Source: Clostridiales bacterium UBA4698
GTDB lineage: Bacteria > Bacillota > Clostridia > TANB77 > UBA1234
Length of the DNA: 64,000 bases
Assembly (NCBI GenBank): GCA_002404755.1
Contig: DHKI01000007.1
Coordinates: 1 to 64,000, forward strand
Direction: 5' to 3'
Shown: positions 17,300-28,594 of the stretch, in pieces
Numbering within the stretch: the first letter of the stretch is position 1
Layout of the letters: each line of letters begins with the position of its first letter
The notes under the pieces: model-generated
Told to the model about the DNA's origin: nothing
Seen by the model: only the letters and a program-made list of their open reading frames with translations
The model's database searches: none
Translations under genes and position numbers: made by a program

Positions 17300-20200
17300 A
17301 TGTCTTACAAAGAGAGTCTTAAATTTGCAAAAGAAATTTATGATGCACAGTTAGATATAATTCGACAAAATAGTACAGAATGGAAAAAGTATTTAGATTT
17401 TGCTAGTAACTTTTATAAATATTCGTTTGCAGAAACATTACTAATATATGCTCAAAATCCAAATGTAACGGCTTGTGCTACCATTGAACAATGGAATAGC
17501 ATAGATAGAATGGTAAAGAGGGGAGAAAAGAGCATAAAAGCCATTTCTGATGATGAAAATGATATAAAAATTAAGTATGTTTTCGATGTTTCTCAAACTT
17601 GGGGAAACAATAAGACTTTACCTAAAAAATGGACTATTGAGTCAAGCGAAGCAAAAAGAATATTAGCTGAAGTAATGAATGTAAGTGAAGTAGTAAAGCT
17701 TAAAAGGGCAATTAGAAACAGAATTTATGAGAAATTAATAAATAATACTGAAAATGAAAAAATTGCATTTTCGAGTGAATTTATTGAAAATGCAGTAGAT
17801 ACAGTAATGTATGTTATATCTAAAAGGTGTAATTTGAAAATAGAAAATGAAGAAACCTTATTTGAAAATTTTAATGAAATTGAAGATATAGGACAATTAA
17901 AAAGGTTAGGTATATTTTGTATAAATGAATCTTCTGAATTATTAAGAATGGTTGAATATAAGGTAAAACAAGAATTAAATAAAAAGAAAGGGGAAATGAA
18001 TTATGAGTCTAAATCGTTATGGAATACAAATCAAGCAGTACATCAAACAGGAGTATCCAATGAAGTACCAAGAATTGATAATGGAGGGAACTTTAATGGA
18101 GAAGTTGGAGGAAAGGCAGCGACAAGTGATGGAATACAGAGAGCAACTAACAATAGAGTTGAAGAACAAGAATCCACTAACAGAGAACAACTTTATGGAC
18201 AAAGTACAGTACGAGAGGATGATCCAGAGTCAAGTGGAGGAATTGTTGCAGGAAATGATGTACCAACCATTATAAATACGACTAATAAAAGGGTAGAACA
18301 AACTACTCTTTTTTCTTTGTTTAACGAATTAGAGATAAACAAACAAAATCCTAAATATGAAATAGGACAAGTTGTATATCTGGAAAATGATAGACCTTTT
18401 CAAATTGAAGAAATCAAAGAAAGAAATATTGTATTGTTTGATTTGAAATCTTCATATCCAATTTCAAGAATTGAAAGTATAGATAATTTTGAAAGGTTAT
18501 TTAATCAAAATACATTAAATACACCAACAGTAGTAGAAAAGATATCTGATGATGAAATTATAAATGATGTACTACTAGAAAGTGGAAATAATAGAAAAGC
18601 TAGAATTTATAAAGCTTTTTCTGAACTTAAGGGAGTTCCAGAAAAAGTTAAATTCCTAAAATCTGAGTATGGTTTGAGTGGCAATAGTTATGAGTATAAA
18701 AATCTAAAAGGTTTTGTTGATTACAACATAAATTACAATGGTATGAAAATATCTCTTGAGGGATATAAAGAGATAAAACTAAATTGGAATAATGTTGCCT
18801 CAAAAATTCAAAATCTTATAGATGGTGGTTTGTATTATATTTATGATAATAAAATTGAAAATATGCCAATTAAAGAAGAAATAAAGGTACAAAAAATAAA
18901 CTTTAAGATTACAGATGATATAAATTTGTCAGATGGAAATTTGAGAGAAAAATATCAAAAAAATATCAAAGCGATAAAGTTGATAAAAGAATTAGAATTT
19001 GAAAATAGATTAGCAACTGCTGAAGAACAAAAAGTATTAGCACAATATACTGGATGGGGTGGAAATCCAAAAGTATTTGATGAAAATGCTTTAGAATGGA
19101 AAAATGAATATAACGAATTAAAACAACTATTAACTGAAGATGAATATAAACAAGCGAAAGAATCAGTATTAAATGCTTTTTATACAGAGCCAGAGATAAT
19201 AAAGGGTATCTATAATGCTTTAGATAAAATGGGCGTGAAAAAAGGTAATGTGTTAGAACCGAGTGCAGGGGTTGGTAACTTTTTAGGTATGTTACCAAAT
19301 AGTTTTGAAAATTCACATATAACAGGTGTAGAGCTAGATAAAATTTCTGGCTCTATTTTAAAGCAATTATATCAAAAAGCGAATGTTTTTGTGGGAGGTT
19401 ATGAAGAAACAGAATTGCCAGATGGCTTTTATGATATAGCAATTTCAAATGTACCTTTTGGTAATTATGGAGTATATGATCCAAAGTATAATAAAGAGAA
19501 CTTTTTAATTCACGATTATTTCTTTGCGAAAAGTCTTGATAAGATAAGAACAGGTGGAATAATTACCTTTATTACTTCAAAAGGCACGATGGATAAATTA
19601 AATCCTCAAATAAGAAAATACTTAAATGAAAGAGCAGAACTTATTGGTGCAATAAGACTTCCTAATAATGCGTTTAAAAGAATAGCTAATACAGAAGTTA
19701 CGAGTGATATTATTTTCTTAAAAAAGAGAGAAAGTCTTTCTTATGAACACGCAGACTGGCTTGATACAGAAGAATATGATGAGGGCATAAATATAAATAA
19801 ATATTTTGTAGATAATCCTCAAATGATAATGGGAGAACTAAATATTACTACAACACAATTTGGAAAAGATATTGAAGTTGTACCAAATAGAGATACTTCT
19901 TTATCTGAACAACTTAATAAAGCTATTGAATATTTGCCAAGTGATATTTTTGAAGAAGTAGAAATTGATAGAGAATTTGATACGGAAGATATCAAAACAA
20001 TTCCTGCTGATATGAATGTTAAAAACTATAATTACACACTTGTTGATGGAGTTATTTATCAAAGAGTTGATTCTGTTATGGTTGAACAAAAGAAAGATGG
20101 AATAACTGCTGAAAGAATAAAAGGTATGATAGCAATTCGTGAATCGTTAAAAGAATTGATAAATGTACAGTTACTTAATAATAATGATGAGGAAATGGCT

Positions 20201-23200
20201 ATTTACCAAAATAAACTGAATGAATTATATGATAAGTTTGTTGATAAATATGGTTATTTGACAAGTAAAGGCAACAAAACTGCATTTTCTGATGATATTG
20301 ATTATCCGTTATTAACTGCACTTGAAAATGTAGATGAAGCTACAAAAGAAGTAACTAAAAGTGAAATCTTTTACAAAAGAACAATAAGTCCATATAAAGA
20401 GATAACTTCTGTTGAAACTTCTGATGAAGCACTAGTTGTATCGCTTAATCAAAAGGGAAGAGTTGATATAGAATATATGAAAACTCTTGTAAATAAAGAG
20501 TTTGATGAAATAGTGCAGGAGTTAGAGGGAAAAATATTTAGAAATCCATTAAAGGTAGTTGAAGATAATAGAAATAGTGGTTGGGAAACTGTTGATGAAT
20601 ATTTAAGTGGAGATGTTAAAGAAAAATTAAAACTCGCAGAAGAATATGCGAAAAGTGATGATAGTTATTCAATAAACGTAAAATCTTTGACAGAAGTACA
20701 ACCAATTCCGTTGTCAGCAGAAGATATTGAATTAAAGTTGGGTGCAACTTGGATACCTGCTGAATTTGTAAAAGACTTTATGAAAGAAAAGTTTAAATAT
20801 GAAGAATATTCTTTCTCCGCATATAATCCAAGAGTTATATATTCAAAAGAACTATCTAATTGGATTATAGAAAATAAACCTTATGCTAGTAATATTGAAA
20901 CTACTGAAATATATGGAACTAAACGAATGAATGCTTATGACATATTAGAAGCTACTTTAAATTTAAGAAATGCAACTGTATATGATAAGTTAGATGATGA
21001 TAAAAGGGTTATTAATAAAAATGAAACCATATTAGCAAGACAAAAACAACAATTATTAAAAGATGAATTTAAGGATTGGATTTTTGCAGATACAGAAAGA
21101 CGAGATGTTTTAGTTAAAAGATATAATGATATATTTAATAACATAAGAGAAAGAGAATTTGATGGAAGTAATCTTATATTTCAAGGAATGTCGCCAGAAA
21201 TAAAATTAAGACCACATCAAAAGAATGCAGTTGCAAGAATTTTGTATGGTGGAAATACATTACTTGCTCATTGTGTAGGTGCAGGAAAGACTTTTGAAGT
21301 TGCAACAAGTTGTATGGAACTTCGTAGATTAGGACTTGCAAAGAAACCTTTAATAGTTGTTCCGAATCACTTGGTAGAACAATGGGGAAGTGAATTTTAT
21401 AACTTATATCCATCTGCAAAATTATTAGTTGCTACTAAAAAAGATTTTGAGCCACAAAGAAGAAAAAGATTAATTTCTAAAATCGCTACTGGAGATTATG
21501 ATGCAGTAATAATTGCACATAGTAGTTTTGAAAGAATACCAGTATCAAAAGAAACAGAAGAAAAGCACATACAAGATGAAATAGATGCAGTTACTTTAGC
21601 TTTAGAAAATTCAAGAGAAGAAAGAGGAAATAAGAAAACTGTAAAACAACTGGAAACTTTGAAAAAGAATTTAGAGAAAAACTTAAAAGAATTAATAAAG
21701 AGTAAGCCAAGAGATAAAACAATCAACTTCGAGAATTTAGGAGTTGATTATATTTTTGTTGATGAAGCACACAATTATAAAAATCTTTATCTTTATACAA
21801 AAATGAGTAATATTGCAGGAGTTCAAACAACAAAAGCACAAAAATCATCTGATTTGTATATGAAAATTAAGTATTTAATGCAAAAGAATAGAAATGCTAG
21901 AGCAGTTACTTTTGCAACTGGTACGCCTGTAAGTAATTCTATGTCTGAGTTATATACAATGCAGAGGTATTTGCAACCTCAAACACTTAAAAAGTATGGG
22001 CTAGAAAACTTTGATGATTGGGCAAGTACTTTTGGAGAAGTTGTTACTAATTTTGAATTAGCTCCAGATGGTAGTGGATATAGAACAAAACAAAGATTTA
22101 GTAAATTTTATAATACCCCAGAATTAATGAGTTTGTTTAGACAAGTTGCAGATATACAAACTGCTGAAATGTTGAAGTTACCAACACCAGAGTTGAAAAG
22201 TGGAAAACCAATTATAATTTCAACAAAACCTAGTGAAGAATTAAAAGAGTTCATTGATACATTAGTTGAAAGATCCGAAGCAATAAAACGAGGCGATGTA
22301 AAGCCGTATGAAGATAATATGCTGAAAATAACTAATGATGGAAGAAAAGCAGCACTTGATTTAAGGTTGATAGATGAATCTTATGGAGATATACCAAATA
22401 GTAAGGTAAATTTAGCAGTAGAAAATATTTATAAGATATGGAATGAAACAAAAGAGCAAAAATCAGCACAAATGGTATTTTGTGATTTATCTACTCCGAC
22501 AAACATTGAGGGAAAGTTTGATGTTTATAATGAAATAAAAAATAAATTAATAGAAAGAGGAGTCCCTGCTGAAGAAATACAATTTATTCACGATGCAGAT
22601 ACTGATACAAAGAAAGATAACTTGTTTAAGAAGGTAAGAAGTGGAGAAGTTAGAGTTTTAATGGGAAGTACTGCAAAAATGGGGGCAGGAACTAATGTGC
22701 AGAAGAAACTTATTGCATTACATCATCTTGATGTGCCGTGGCGACCTAGTGATGTTGAACAAAGAGAGGGAAGAATATTAAGACAAGGTAATGAAAACCC
22801 AGAAGTACAAATTTATAGATATGTAACAGAGGGCAGTTTTGATGCATATAGTTGGCAAACAATAGAAACAAAACACAAGTTTATAGCTCAAATTATGAGA
22901 GGTAAAGTTATTGGTAGAAATATGGAAGACATTGATGATAGTAGTCTTAATTATGCACAAGTAAAAGCTATTGCAAGTGGAAATCCTATGATTTTGGAAA
23001 AGTTTAAAGTAGATATGGAAGTAAATAGACTGAAAGATTTGAAAAAACAATACAATGGTACGATTTACAGACTACAAGATAATTTAACTAAAATATTACC
23101 ACGAGATATTGAAAGACTTGATAATATGATAAAAAATTTATCAAGTGATGTATTAAAAATAGGGACAGAACAACCAGAAGAAAACTTTATAATGCAAATA

Positions 23201-23704
23201 GGCGAAAATGTTTTTAATACACAAAAAGAAGCAGGAGAAGAAATAATAAAACAATCTGAGAAGTATATGGAACTTGATAAAGAATATCATATTTGTAAAT
23301 ATAGAGGATTTGACATAGCTTTGATAAGTAAAAGTAATGTAGATTTCTTTGGAAATGTAAAACTACCAACAAAAGAAGTACTCATAAAAGGGGAAACAGT
23401 ACAAAAATTTGAACTTAAACTAATACCATCATTGAATATAACTAAAATCAACGAAAAAATAAACGAATTACCTAAATTATTAGATAATGCGATGGAAAGT
23501 AAAAAAGACAAAGAAAGGCAGGTGGAACAATGTAAAGTTGAACTTGAAAAGCCATTTAAATATGCTGATGAATTAGAAAACTTAACTAAAAGACAAGCTG
23601 AAATAGACCAAGAGTTGAATGTAGATAAGTATGAAGATGAAATCGGAGCTATTGATGAAGAAGAAACTCAAAGAAGTAATGCAGTTTATGAAGCTGAAGT
23701 ATAA
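17300..23704 (+). CDS. Giant N6-adenine methylase/SNF2-helicase protein of conjugative elements
   Basis: A 2134-residue cytoplasmic protein with an LtrC/ArdC-like N-terminus (residues 1-100). Its adenine-methylase-like domain has motif [12 protein letters not shown] near residue 652 and motif IV as NVPF near residue 718, where NPPF would be usual. A SNF2-type helicase follows: Walker A GAGKT near 1330, DEAH near 1487, ATGTPVSNS near 1540 and the motif VI region EGRILRQGN near 1830. The C-terminus is coiled-coil-like. Proteins of this build are standard in Tn1549-type ICEs and are thought to protect or remodel incoming DNA. The N-V-P-F substitution may reduce methylation. Confidence 0.85.
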   Translation: MSYKESLKFAKEIYDAQLDIIRQNSTEWKKYLDFASNFYKYSFAETLLIYAQNPNVTACATIEQWNSIDRMVKRGEKSIKAISDDENDIKIKYVFDVSQTWGNNKTLPKKWTIESSEAKRILAEVMNVSEVVKLKRAIRNRIYEKLINNTENEKIAFSSEFIENAVDTVMYVISKRCNLKIENEETLFENFNEIEDIGQLKRLGIFCINESSELLRMVEYKVKQELNKKKGEMNYESKSLWNTNQAVHQTGVSNEVPRIDNGGNFNGEVGGKAATSDGIQRATNNRVEEQESTNREQLYGQSTVREDDPESSGGIVAGNDVPTIINTTNKRVEQTTLFSLFNELEINKQNPKYEIGQVVYLENDRPFQIEEIKERNIVLFDLKSSYPISRIESIDNFERLFNQNTLNTPTVVEKISDDEIINDVLLESGNNRKARIYKAFSELKGVPEKVKFLKSEYGLSGNSYEYKNLKGFVDYNINYNGMKISLEGYKEIKLNWNNVASKIQNLIDGGLYYIYDNKIENMPIKEEIKVQKINFKITDDINLSDGNLREKYQKNIKAIKLIKELEFENRLATAEEQKVLAQYTGWGGNPKVFDENALEWKNEYNELKQLLTEDEYKQAKESVLNAFYTEPEIIKGIYNALDKMGVKKGNVLEPSAGVGNFLGMLPNSFENSHITGVELDKISGSILKQLYQKANVFVGGYEETELPDGFYDIAISNVPFGNYGVYDPKYNKENFLIHDYFFAKSLDKIRTGGIITFITSKGTMDKLNPQIRKYLNERAELIGAIRLPNNAFKRIANTEVTSDIIFLKKRESLSYEHADWLDTEEYDEGININKYFVDNPQMIMGELNITTTQFGKDIEVVPNRDTSLSEQLNKAIEYLPSDIFEEVEIDREFDTEDIKTIPADMNVKNYNYTLVDGVIYQRVDSVMVEQKKDGITAERIKGMIAIRESLKELINVQLLNNNDEEMAIYQNKLNELYDKFVDKYGYLTSKGNKTAFSDDIDYPLLTALENVDEATKEVTKSEIFYKRTISPYKEITSVETSDEALVVSLNQKGRVDIEYMKTLVNKEFDEIVQELEGKIFRNPLKVVEDNRNSGWETVDEYLSGDVKEKLKLAEEYAKSDDSYSINVKSLTEVQPIPLSAEDIELKLGATWIPAEFVKDFMKEKFKYEEYSFSAYNPRVIYSKELSNWIIENKPYASNIETTEIYGTKRMNAYDILEATLNLRNATVYDKLDDDKRVINKNETILARQKQQLLKDEFKDWIFADTERRDVLVKRYNDIFNNIREREFDGSNLIFQGMSPEIKLRPHQKNAVARILYGGNTLLAHCVGAGKTFEVATSCMELRRLGLAKKPLIVVPNHLVEQWGSEFYNLYPSAKLLVATKKDFEPQRRKRLISKIATGDYDAVIIAHSSFERIPVSKETEEKHIQDEIDAVTLALENSREERGNKKTVKQLETLKKNLEKNLKELIKSKPRDKTINFENLGVDYIFVDEAHNYKNLYLYTKMSNIAGVQTTKAQKSSDLYMKIKYLMQKNRNARAVTFATGTPVSNSMSELYTMQRYLQPQTLKKYGLENFDDWASTFGEVVTNFELAPDGSGYRTKQRFSKFYNTPELMSLFRQVADIQTAEMLKLPTPELKSGKPIIISTKPSEELKEFIDTLVERSEAIKRGDVKPYEDNMLKITNDGRKAALDLRLIDESYGDIPNSKVNLAVENIYKIWNETKEQKSAQMVFCDLSTPTNIEGKFDVYNEIKNKLIERGVPAEEIQFIHDADTDTKKDNLFKKVRSGEVRVLMGSTAKMGAGTNVQKKLIALHHLDVPWRPSDVEQREGRILRQGNENPEVQIYRYVTEGSFDAYSWQTIETKHKFIAQIMRGKVIGRNMEDIDDSSLNYAQVKAIASGNPMILEKFKVDMEVNRLKDLKKQYNGTIYRLQDNLTKILPRDIERLDNMIKNLSSDVLKIGTEQPEENFIMQIGENVFNTQKEAGEEIIKQSEKYMELDKEYHICKYRGFDIALISKSNVDFFGNVKLPTKEVLIKGETVQKFELKLIPSLNITKINEKINELPKLLDNAMESKKDKERQVEQCKVELEKPFKYADELENLTKRQAEIDQELNVDKYEDEIGAIDEEETQRSNAVYEAEV

Positions 23705-23768
23705 AACATAATTTTAAGGGGCTGTTATGGAATAATTTTTTAAATATGAAATATAATAATAACAAAAA

Positions 23769-23855
23769 GTGTGTATATACACAAAAAAAGTAAAAAATAA
23801 TTGACTAAATTATATTTTATGGATTATAATATTAACGAAAAGTGTGTGCACACAC
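23769..23855. promoter_or_regulatory. Promoter flanked by two GTGTGT palindromes
   Basis: TTGACT (23801-23806) and TATAAT (23825-23830) with an 18-base spacer form a good sigma-A promoter. A palindrome GTGTATATACAC (23771-23782) lies upstream of the -35, and GTGTGTGCACACAC (23842-23855) lies just after the -10. Both sit in a longer direct repeat (23761-23792 and 23834-23866). This arrangement suits repression by a factor binding both sites. Confidence 0.6.
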
Positions 23856-23880
23856 AAAAAAAGTAAACGGAGAGTGTGCT

Positions 23881-25134
23881 ATGAATATAGATAGAGAGTT
23901 ATATTTAACAAAGTTAAAAAATAAAAAAAATAACAAAATGATTAAAATTATTACAGGCTTAAGAAGAAGTGGAAAATCATATTTATTAGACCCAATATTT
24001 AAAAATTCATTATTAGATGATGGAGTAAAGGAAGATCACATTATAAAAGTTGATTTAGATTCTATTGAAAATAGAGAATTGACAACAGATGGCTTAAAAT
24101 TATATGAACACATTATGTGTAAAGTTAAAGATAATGATATGTATTATATACTTCTTGATGAAATTCAAAAAGTCAAAGATTTTGAAAGCGTTTTAAATAG
24201 CTTTTTAAGGAAGAATAATTTGGATGTTTATGTAACAGGAAGTAATTCTAAATTTCTTTCTACGGATATTATTACAGAATTTAGAGGCAGAGGAGATGAA
24301 ATAAGAGTTTATCCTCTTTCATATTCAGAATTTTATAATGCATACGAAGATAAAAAAAGAGCATTAAAGGATTATATGACTTATGGAGGAATGCCATATA
24401 CATTATATTTAAGAACAACAGAAGAAAAAAGTGCATATTTAAATGATTTATTTAAAAATACTTATTTAAACGATATTATTGAAAGAAATAAAATTCAAAG
24501 GGAAGACATATTAGAAACTATTATCAATATGTTATCTTCATCTGTAGGTTCTTTAACAAATCCGAAGAAATTGTGTGATACTTTTATAAGTAGTGGATAT
24601 ACAGATGTAAATAGAAATACAATAAATTCATATATAAATTATTTACAAGATGCATTTTTAATAAATAAGGCAGAAAGATATGATATAAAAGGGAAAAAAT
24701 ATATTACAACACCTTCTAAATATTATTTTACGGATATTGGCTTAAGAAATGCAAGGCTAAATTTTAGACAACAAGAAGAAGACCATTTGATGGAAAATGT
24801 AATTTATAATGAATTATTAGTTAGAGGATACAATATTGATGTAGGAGTTGTTGAACGTTTTGAAAAGGATAGTACGGGAAAAACAATAAGAAAGCAACTA
24901 GAAGTAGATTTTGTATGTAATCAAGCAAGTAAAAGATATTATATTCAATCTGCCTTTGCTATTCCGAATAAGGAAAAGATGGAACAAGAGCAAAAATCTT
25001 TAGTTAATATAGATGATAGTTTCAAAAAAATAATTATTGTTAAAGATGATATAAATCTTTGGAGAAATGAAGAAGGAATTTTAATAATAAGTTTAGAGGA
25101 ATTTTTGTTAAACAAAAATAGTTTAGATTTATAG
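23881..25134 (+). CDS. AAA-family ATPase with DUF4143 domain
   Basis: A 417-residue protein. Walker A GLRRSGKS is near residues 25-32, and Walker B (YYILLDEIQK) is near residue 95. The sensor segment VYVTGSNSKFLS and a C-terminal DUF4143 region (FTDIGLRNARLNF, LEVDFVC) match the archaeal/bacterial ATPase-DUF4143 family of unknown role. The start at 23881 follows GGAGAG; the upstream GTG lies inside the palindromic operator. It has its own promoter and terminator, so it is an independent cargo unit. Confidence 0.85.
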   Translation: MNIDRELYLTKLKNKKNNKMIKIITGLRRSGKSYLLDPIFKNSLLDDGVKEDHIIKVDLDSIENRELTTDGLKLYEHIMCKVKDNDMYYILLDEIQKVKDFESVLNSFLRKNNLDVYVTGSNSKFLSTDIITEFRGRGDEIRVYPLSYSEFYNAYEDKKRALKDYMTYGGMPYTLYLRTTEEKSAYLNDLFKNTYLNDIIERNKIQREDILETIINMLSSSVGSLTNPKKLCDTFISSGYTDVNRNTINSYINYLQDAFLINKAERYDIKGKKYITTPSKYYFTDIGLRNARLNFRQQEEDHLMENVIYNELLVRGYNIDVGVVERFEKDSTGKTIRKQLEVDFVCNQASKRYYIQSAFAIPNKEKMEQEQKSLVNIDDSFKKIIIVKDDINLWRNEEGILIISLEEFLLNKNSLDL

Positions 25135-25150
25135 TTTATAGAGTTCTTTA

Positions 25151-25184
25151 CACACTTACTGAAAAATCAGTAGGTGTTTTTTTA
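25151..25184 (+). terminator. Terminator of the DUF4143 ATPase gene
   Basis: CACTTACTGA and TCAGTAGGTG pair around AAAA, followed by seven T residues. Confidence 0.75.
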
Positions 25185-25210
25185 TGCTCAAAATGAAAGG
25201 AGGAAGATAA

Positions 25211-25468
25211 ATGTTGCAAGTTAACTATGAAGTAAGATATAGACATATTTATATGAAAATCAGCGAGTTTGTGGCTTCAGCAGGAAAAATTGAAGTGTAT
25301 AAAAATTTCTTGATTTCTATTATTAAAAAAATACTAAAGAATTACACTAGATTTAGAAAAGAAATCGTTGATAAACAAGAAAGAAAAGTATGTGATGAGT
25401 ACATACAAAGTATTAGAAAAATCTTAATTTTATTAGAAAAGAAAACAAGATGTTACGAATATAATTGA
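25211..25468 (+). CDS. Small basic hypothetical protein
   Basis: An 85-residue lysine/arginine-rich helical protein of unknown family, behind a strong AAAGGAGGAAG site. It is followed by a terminator, so it is a one-gene unit within the ICE. Confidence 0.5.
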   Translation: MLQVNYEVRYRHIYMKISEFVASAGKIEVYKNFLISIIKKILKNYTRFRKEIVDKQERKVCDEYIQSIRKILILLEKKTRCYEYN

Positions 25469-25503
25469 GAAAATGAACTTGATTAGAGTAACATCTTTTT
25501 ATT
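25447..25503 (+). terminator. Terminator
   Basis: AAGATGTTAC (25447-25456) and GTAACATCTT (25488-25497) form a perfect 10-bp stem with a T-run; it overlaps the end of the 85-residue gene. Confidence 0.65.
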
Positions 25504-25518
25504 TAGGAGGTATGTTTT

Positions 25519-26001
25519 ATGGGATTTAAAGAAAAATTGTTTAATGGAGAATTAAAGATATATCCAGTAGAAGATGTATATAGAATTTACGGCAAGACTT
25601 TTGAAGATAAGGATGAAATAAAAGAGCTTGGTGGAGTATGGAATAGTGAAAGAAAAGTTTTTGAAATAACTAGAGAAGCTTTTGCAAAATTAGAGCCAGA
25701 AGTAAGAGATAAAATTATACATCTAATACTGCAAGAAAAAGTCAAAAGTAAAAAGGTAATTGAAGAAAATATCTTAAACGATAATCTTAAACTTTATTTG
25801 AAAGATGATGTTTATAGAGTTTATGGAAAAACAAAGGAAATTTATAAAGACTTAATAAATACAGGGTTTCACTTCGTTGATGGTAAGTATGAAATTGGTA
25901 TTGAAATTTTTAGTGCAGGATTTTGTGATGAAGCTAAAGAGAAAGTTATGCAACTTGTAAATGAGCCACCACAAGTAGAAGATGAAGAAATGGAGGCGTA
26001 A
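25519..26001 (+). CDS. Hypothetical protein built from an internal duplication
   Basis: A 160-residue protein with two related halves: LKIYPVEDVYRIYGKTFED near residue 13 and LKLYLKDDVYRVYGKTKEI near residue 92. Each is followed by a GG/TGFHFVDGKYEI-like closing strand. This points to gene-internal duplication of a roughly 70-residue domain. The family is unknown. It leads the operon 25519-27331 with spacings of 2 bases to each following gene, ending in parB. Confidence 0.6.
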   Translation: MGFKEKLFNGELKIYPVEDVYRIYGKTFEDKDEIKELGGVWNSERKVFEITREAFAKLEPEVRDKIIHLILQEKVKSKKVIEENILNDNLKLYLKDDVYRVYGKTKEIYKDLINTGFHFVDGKYEIGIEIFSAGFCDEAKEKVMQLVNEPPQVEDEEMEA

Positions 26002-26003
26002 AA

Positions 26004-26432
26004 ATGGGGTATAAAACAGATGTAAGACTTATAACTACACTAAAAGGTTTTAGAGAAATAAAAAAATTTGCAGGACAAAAAATTGCAGAAAATGATGAAG
26101 GTGCAGAAATATTAAAAGAGCCAGATATAGAGCAAAAGTATAAAGACATTATAAAGCTTGGTTGGAATGATATGCGAGGAAATGAAGTAGAGCTTTTACA
26201 AGAATGTATGATTGAGTTTATGGAAAAAGATATAACATATAGAGCGATGTATCTTGGCGAGAATATTGAAGATATAGAAGAAAATTCATACACAAGTCCG
26301 AAAGATAATAAAAAATTTATACCATATCCAAGCATAACTAGAGAGTTTGATGAGGAGGAAGATGAAAGACAATTAAACCAGTACTTAAAAGAAATTGAAA
26401 ATAAAAAAGAGGAAGAAATGGAGTATGAATAA
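26004..26432 (+). CDS. Hypothetical acidic protein in the parB operon
   Basis: A 142-residue acidic protein of unknown family (MGYKTDVRLITTLKGFREI start). It begins 2 bases after the preceding stop and ends 2 bases before parB, so it is translationally coupled. No membrane segment is present. Confidence 0.6.
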   Translation: MGYKTDVRLITTLKGFREIKKFAGQKIAENDEGAEILKEPDIEQKYKDIIKLGWNDMRGNEVELLQECMIEFMEKDITYRAMYLGENIEDIEENSYTSPKDNKKFIPYPSITREFDEEEDERQLNQYLKEIENKKEEEMEYE

Positions 26433-26434
26433 TT

Positions 26435-27331
26435 ATGGGGATACCTAAAGAATTAATATTTGGTGGCAAAAAAACAACGCCAGAAATTAAAGATGATATA
26501 AACAATATAAAAAATATAGAGATAAGTAAAATGGTTGATTTTAGATTAGGTCAGCCATTTTCTTTATATACAGAAGAAAAAATGGAACAAATGAAAGAAA
26601 GCATTTCTCGTAATGGTATTTTAACTCCTATTATTGCAAGGCAAATAGAAGAAGATAAATATGAAATTATTGCAGGGCATAATAGAGTTAAATGTGCTAA
26701 AGAATTAGATTTTAAAACTGTGCCTACAATGATTGTTGATGTCGATGATGATAATGCAAAATTAATAATGCTAGAAACAAATCTTTGTCAAAGAGATGAT
26801 ATACTACCAGTTGAAAAAGGTATTGCATATAAAATGCAACTTGAAACATTAAAGAAAATTCGAGAAAAAGAGGCTGACCACATTGGTCAGGGGTATAGCG
26901 TAGAAAAAATTGCAGAGCAAACTACTGATTCAAAAACAACAATACAAAGATTAATAAGATTAACAGAACTTATCAAACCTTTACAAGAAAAAGTAAATAC
27001 AGGAGAACAAATATCTATTTTAGCAGGAGTTGAACTATCGCATATAAATAAGGATGAACAAGAAATTGTTAATAAGATAATTGAGGAAAATAATTTAAAA
27101 ATATCAATAGCGCAAGCAGAAGAAATAAGAGCTATTAAAGGGACTATTACAGAAGAAAGTATTGTAGAAATATTTGCTCCTAAACCTAAAGAAAAACAAG
27201 TCAAATTTACTGGTAAAATTAGCAAAAATACATTTCAAAAATATAAGGAGAAATTTAATAGCAATGAGGAATTTGATGAATTAGTAAATATGTTATTAGA
27301 GGACTATTTTAAAGAAAGTGAAGTCAATTAG
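26435..27331 (+). CDS. ParB/Spo0J-type DNA-binding protein
   Basis: A 298-residue protein. The N-terminal ParB nuclease-like fold has the IIAGHNRVKCAKEL box near residue 79 and the ETNLCQRDDILPVEKG box near residue 112. A helix-turn-helix region (SKTTIQRLIRL) is near residue 165. ParB proteins load at parS sites, here probably for element maintenance or transfer. No ParA gene adjoins. Residues 144-153 are encoded by a 29-base stretch identical to one in the virD4 gene. Confidence 0.85.
   Translation: MGIPKELIFGGKKTTPEIKDDINNIKNIEISKMVDFRLGQPFSLYTEEKMEQMKESISRNGILTPIIARQIEEDKYEIIAGHNRVKCAKELDFKTVPTMIVDVDDDNAKLIMLETNLCQRDDILPVEKGIAYKMQLETLKKIREKEADHIGQGYSVEKIAEQTTDSKTTIQRLIRLTELIKPLQEKVNTGEQISILAGVELSHINKDEQEIVNKIIEENNLKISIAQAEEIRAIKGTITEESIVEIFAPKPKEKQVKFTGKISKNTFQKYKEKFNSNEEFDELVNMLLEDYFKESEVN
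26864..26892 (+). repeat. 29-base in-frame repeat with dyad, copy 1 (parB)
   Basis: This stretch is identical to 29320-29348 in the coupling-protein gene and is read in the same frame (EKEADHIGQG). It contains the perfect dyad CTGACCA-CAT-TGGTCAG at 26874-26890. Protein similarity extends to SVEKI in both genes. Confidence 0.75.
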
Positions 27332-27407
27332 TTATAGCAAGATTCCTATTCGTGTACACAAATAGATTGTTGGAAGTATCCCATACCCTCTTGAAAGTAG
27401 GTGGAAA
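27332..27407. other. Candidate oriT region
   Basis: The 76-base gap before mobC holds a near-perfect 20-base palindrome CTATTCGTGTACACAAATAG (27346-27365). A following CCCATACCCTCTTG stretch is a possible nick region. Location just upstream of mobC and relaxase is typical of oriT; the nick site itself is not identified. Confidence 0.45.
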
Positions 27408-27719
27408 ATGAAAAAAGACATACACATAAGAATAACAGAAGATAATTATCGAAGATTAAAAAAGAAATCAAAAGAATTATTAATAACTCAAACAGAGTTT
27501 ATAGAAAGATTTATAAGCAATGGGCAAATCATAGTTATAAATGACTTGGTAGAAATGCAAAGACAATTAAGATACATAGGAAATAATTTGAATCAACTTA
27601 CTAAATTGTGCCACGAGGGTAGAATAGAGTGTTTAAATTTGGCAGAAACAAAAAAGGAAGTGAGTAAGATATGGCAATTATTAAATTTATTAATTCAAAA
27701 ACAAAACTTGAAACTTTAA
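27408..27719 (+). CDS. MobC-like relaxosome accessory protein
   Basis: A 103-residue basic protein. An N-terminal ribbon-helix-helix-like segment (IHIRITEDNYRRLKKKSKEL) is followed by the MobC signature RYIGNNLNQLTKLCHEG near residue 57. It is expected to bind oriT and help the relaxase to nick. It overlaps the relaxase start by 49 bases. Confidence 0.85.
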   Translation: MKKDIHIRITEDNYRRLKKKSKELLITQTEFIERFISNGQIIVINDLVEMQRQLRYIGNNLNQLTKLCHEGRIECLNLAETKKEVSKIWQLLNLLIQKQNLKL

Positions 27720-28582
27720 TAAACTATGTAACTAAAAAGAGTAAGGTTTTTGCAGTTGATGGTAAGGACTGTTTAGTAGATAGTGCTTTAGATGAAATGA
27801 TTTCTGTAAAAAAAGCTTTTCAAAAAGAAGGTGGCAGAGAGTCAATTCATATAATTCAATCCTTTTCTCCAGATGATAATATTACACCAGAGAAAGTACA
27901 CGAGTTAGGTATTAAATTAGCAGAGTATTTTAAAAACCACCAAGTTCTGGTTGCAACACATATTGACAAAGAACATTTACATAGTCATTTAGTTGTTAAT
28001 TCTGTAAATTTTGAAACTGGTGCAAAGTATCAACAAAGTAAGCAAGAGATGGAACAAATAAAGGAATATTCAAGAAAGCTATGTTTGGAAGCAGGACTCA
28101 AAGTGATTACGCATAAATCAAAAGTAACAGATATAAAAATAAATGAATATAAAGCTATTGAAAAGGGAAATAGCTGGAAGAAAAAGTTGGCAGAAGACAT
28201 TGAAAATACAATGGAAATAGCCCAAAGTAAGTATGAGTTTATCAGAGTAATGAAAGAAAAAGGATATAAAGTTACTTGGCGAAAAGAAAGAAAATATATT
28301 ACATATACAACTCCAGACGGAAAGAAATGTAGAGATAACAAATTACACAACGAAAAATACTTGAAAGAAAATATGAATGCATATTTTGAAGAGAAAAAGA
28401 TGCAAAAAGAAACAAAAGAGATTACTGGAAAAATAGTAAATACTATCGCATATAATTCAAAACAAAATTCAAATTCAAGAAAGGTAAATTATAAGGGCGA
28501 TTTATCTAAACAGGCACAGAAAGAATATGCATTAAAGAAAGCAAATGCTAGTAGTATTTCTTGGGAAGAAAATGAAATGTAA
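27671..28582 (+). CDS. Relaxase/mobilisation nuclease
   Basis: A 303-residue relaxase of the MobA/VirD2 type. The metal-binding histidine motif HIDKEHLHSHLVVN is near residues 97-110, and a likely catalytic tyrosine lies in the N-terminal part (LINYVTKK, Tyr near residue 18). It nicks oriT and pilots the strand. It is shorter than many MOBP relaxases, ending in a basic tail after residue 230. It is in operon with mobC. Confidence 0.85.
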   Translation: MAIIKFINSKTKLETLINYVTKKSKVFAVDGKDCLVDSALDEMISVKKAFQKEGGRESIHIIQSFSPDDNITPEKVHELGIKLAEYFKNHQVLVATHIDKEHLHSHLVVNSVNFETGAKYQQSKQEMEQIKEYSRKLCLEAGLKVITHKSKVTDIKINEYKAIEKGNSWKKKLAEDIENTMEIAQSKYEFIRVMKEKGYKVTWRKERKYITYTTPDGKKCRDNKLHNEKYLKENMNAYFEEKKMQKETKEITGKIVNTIAYNSKQNSNSRKVNYKGDLSKQAQKEYALKKANASSISWEENEM

Positions 28583-28594
28583 GGAGGAGATGAT

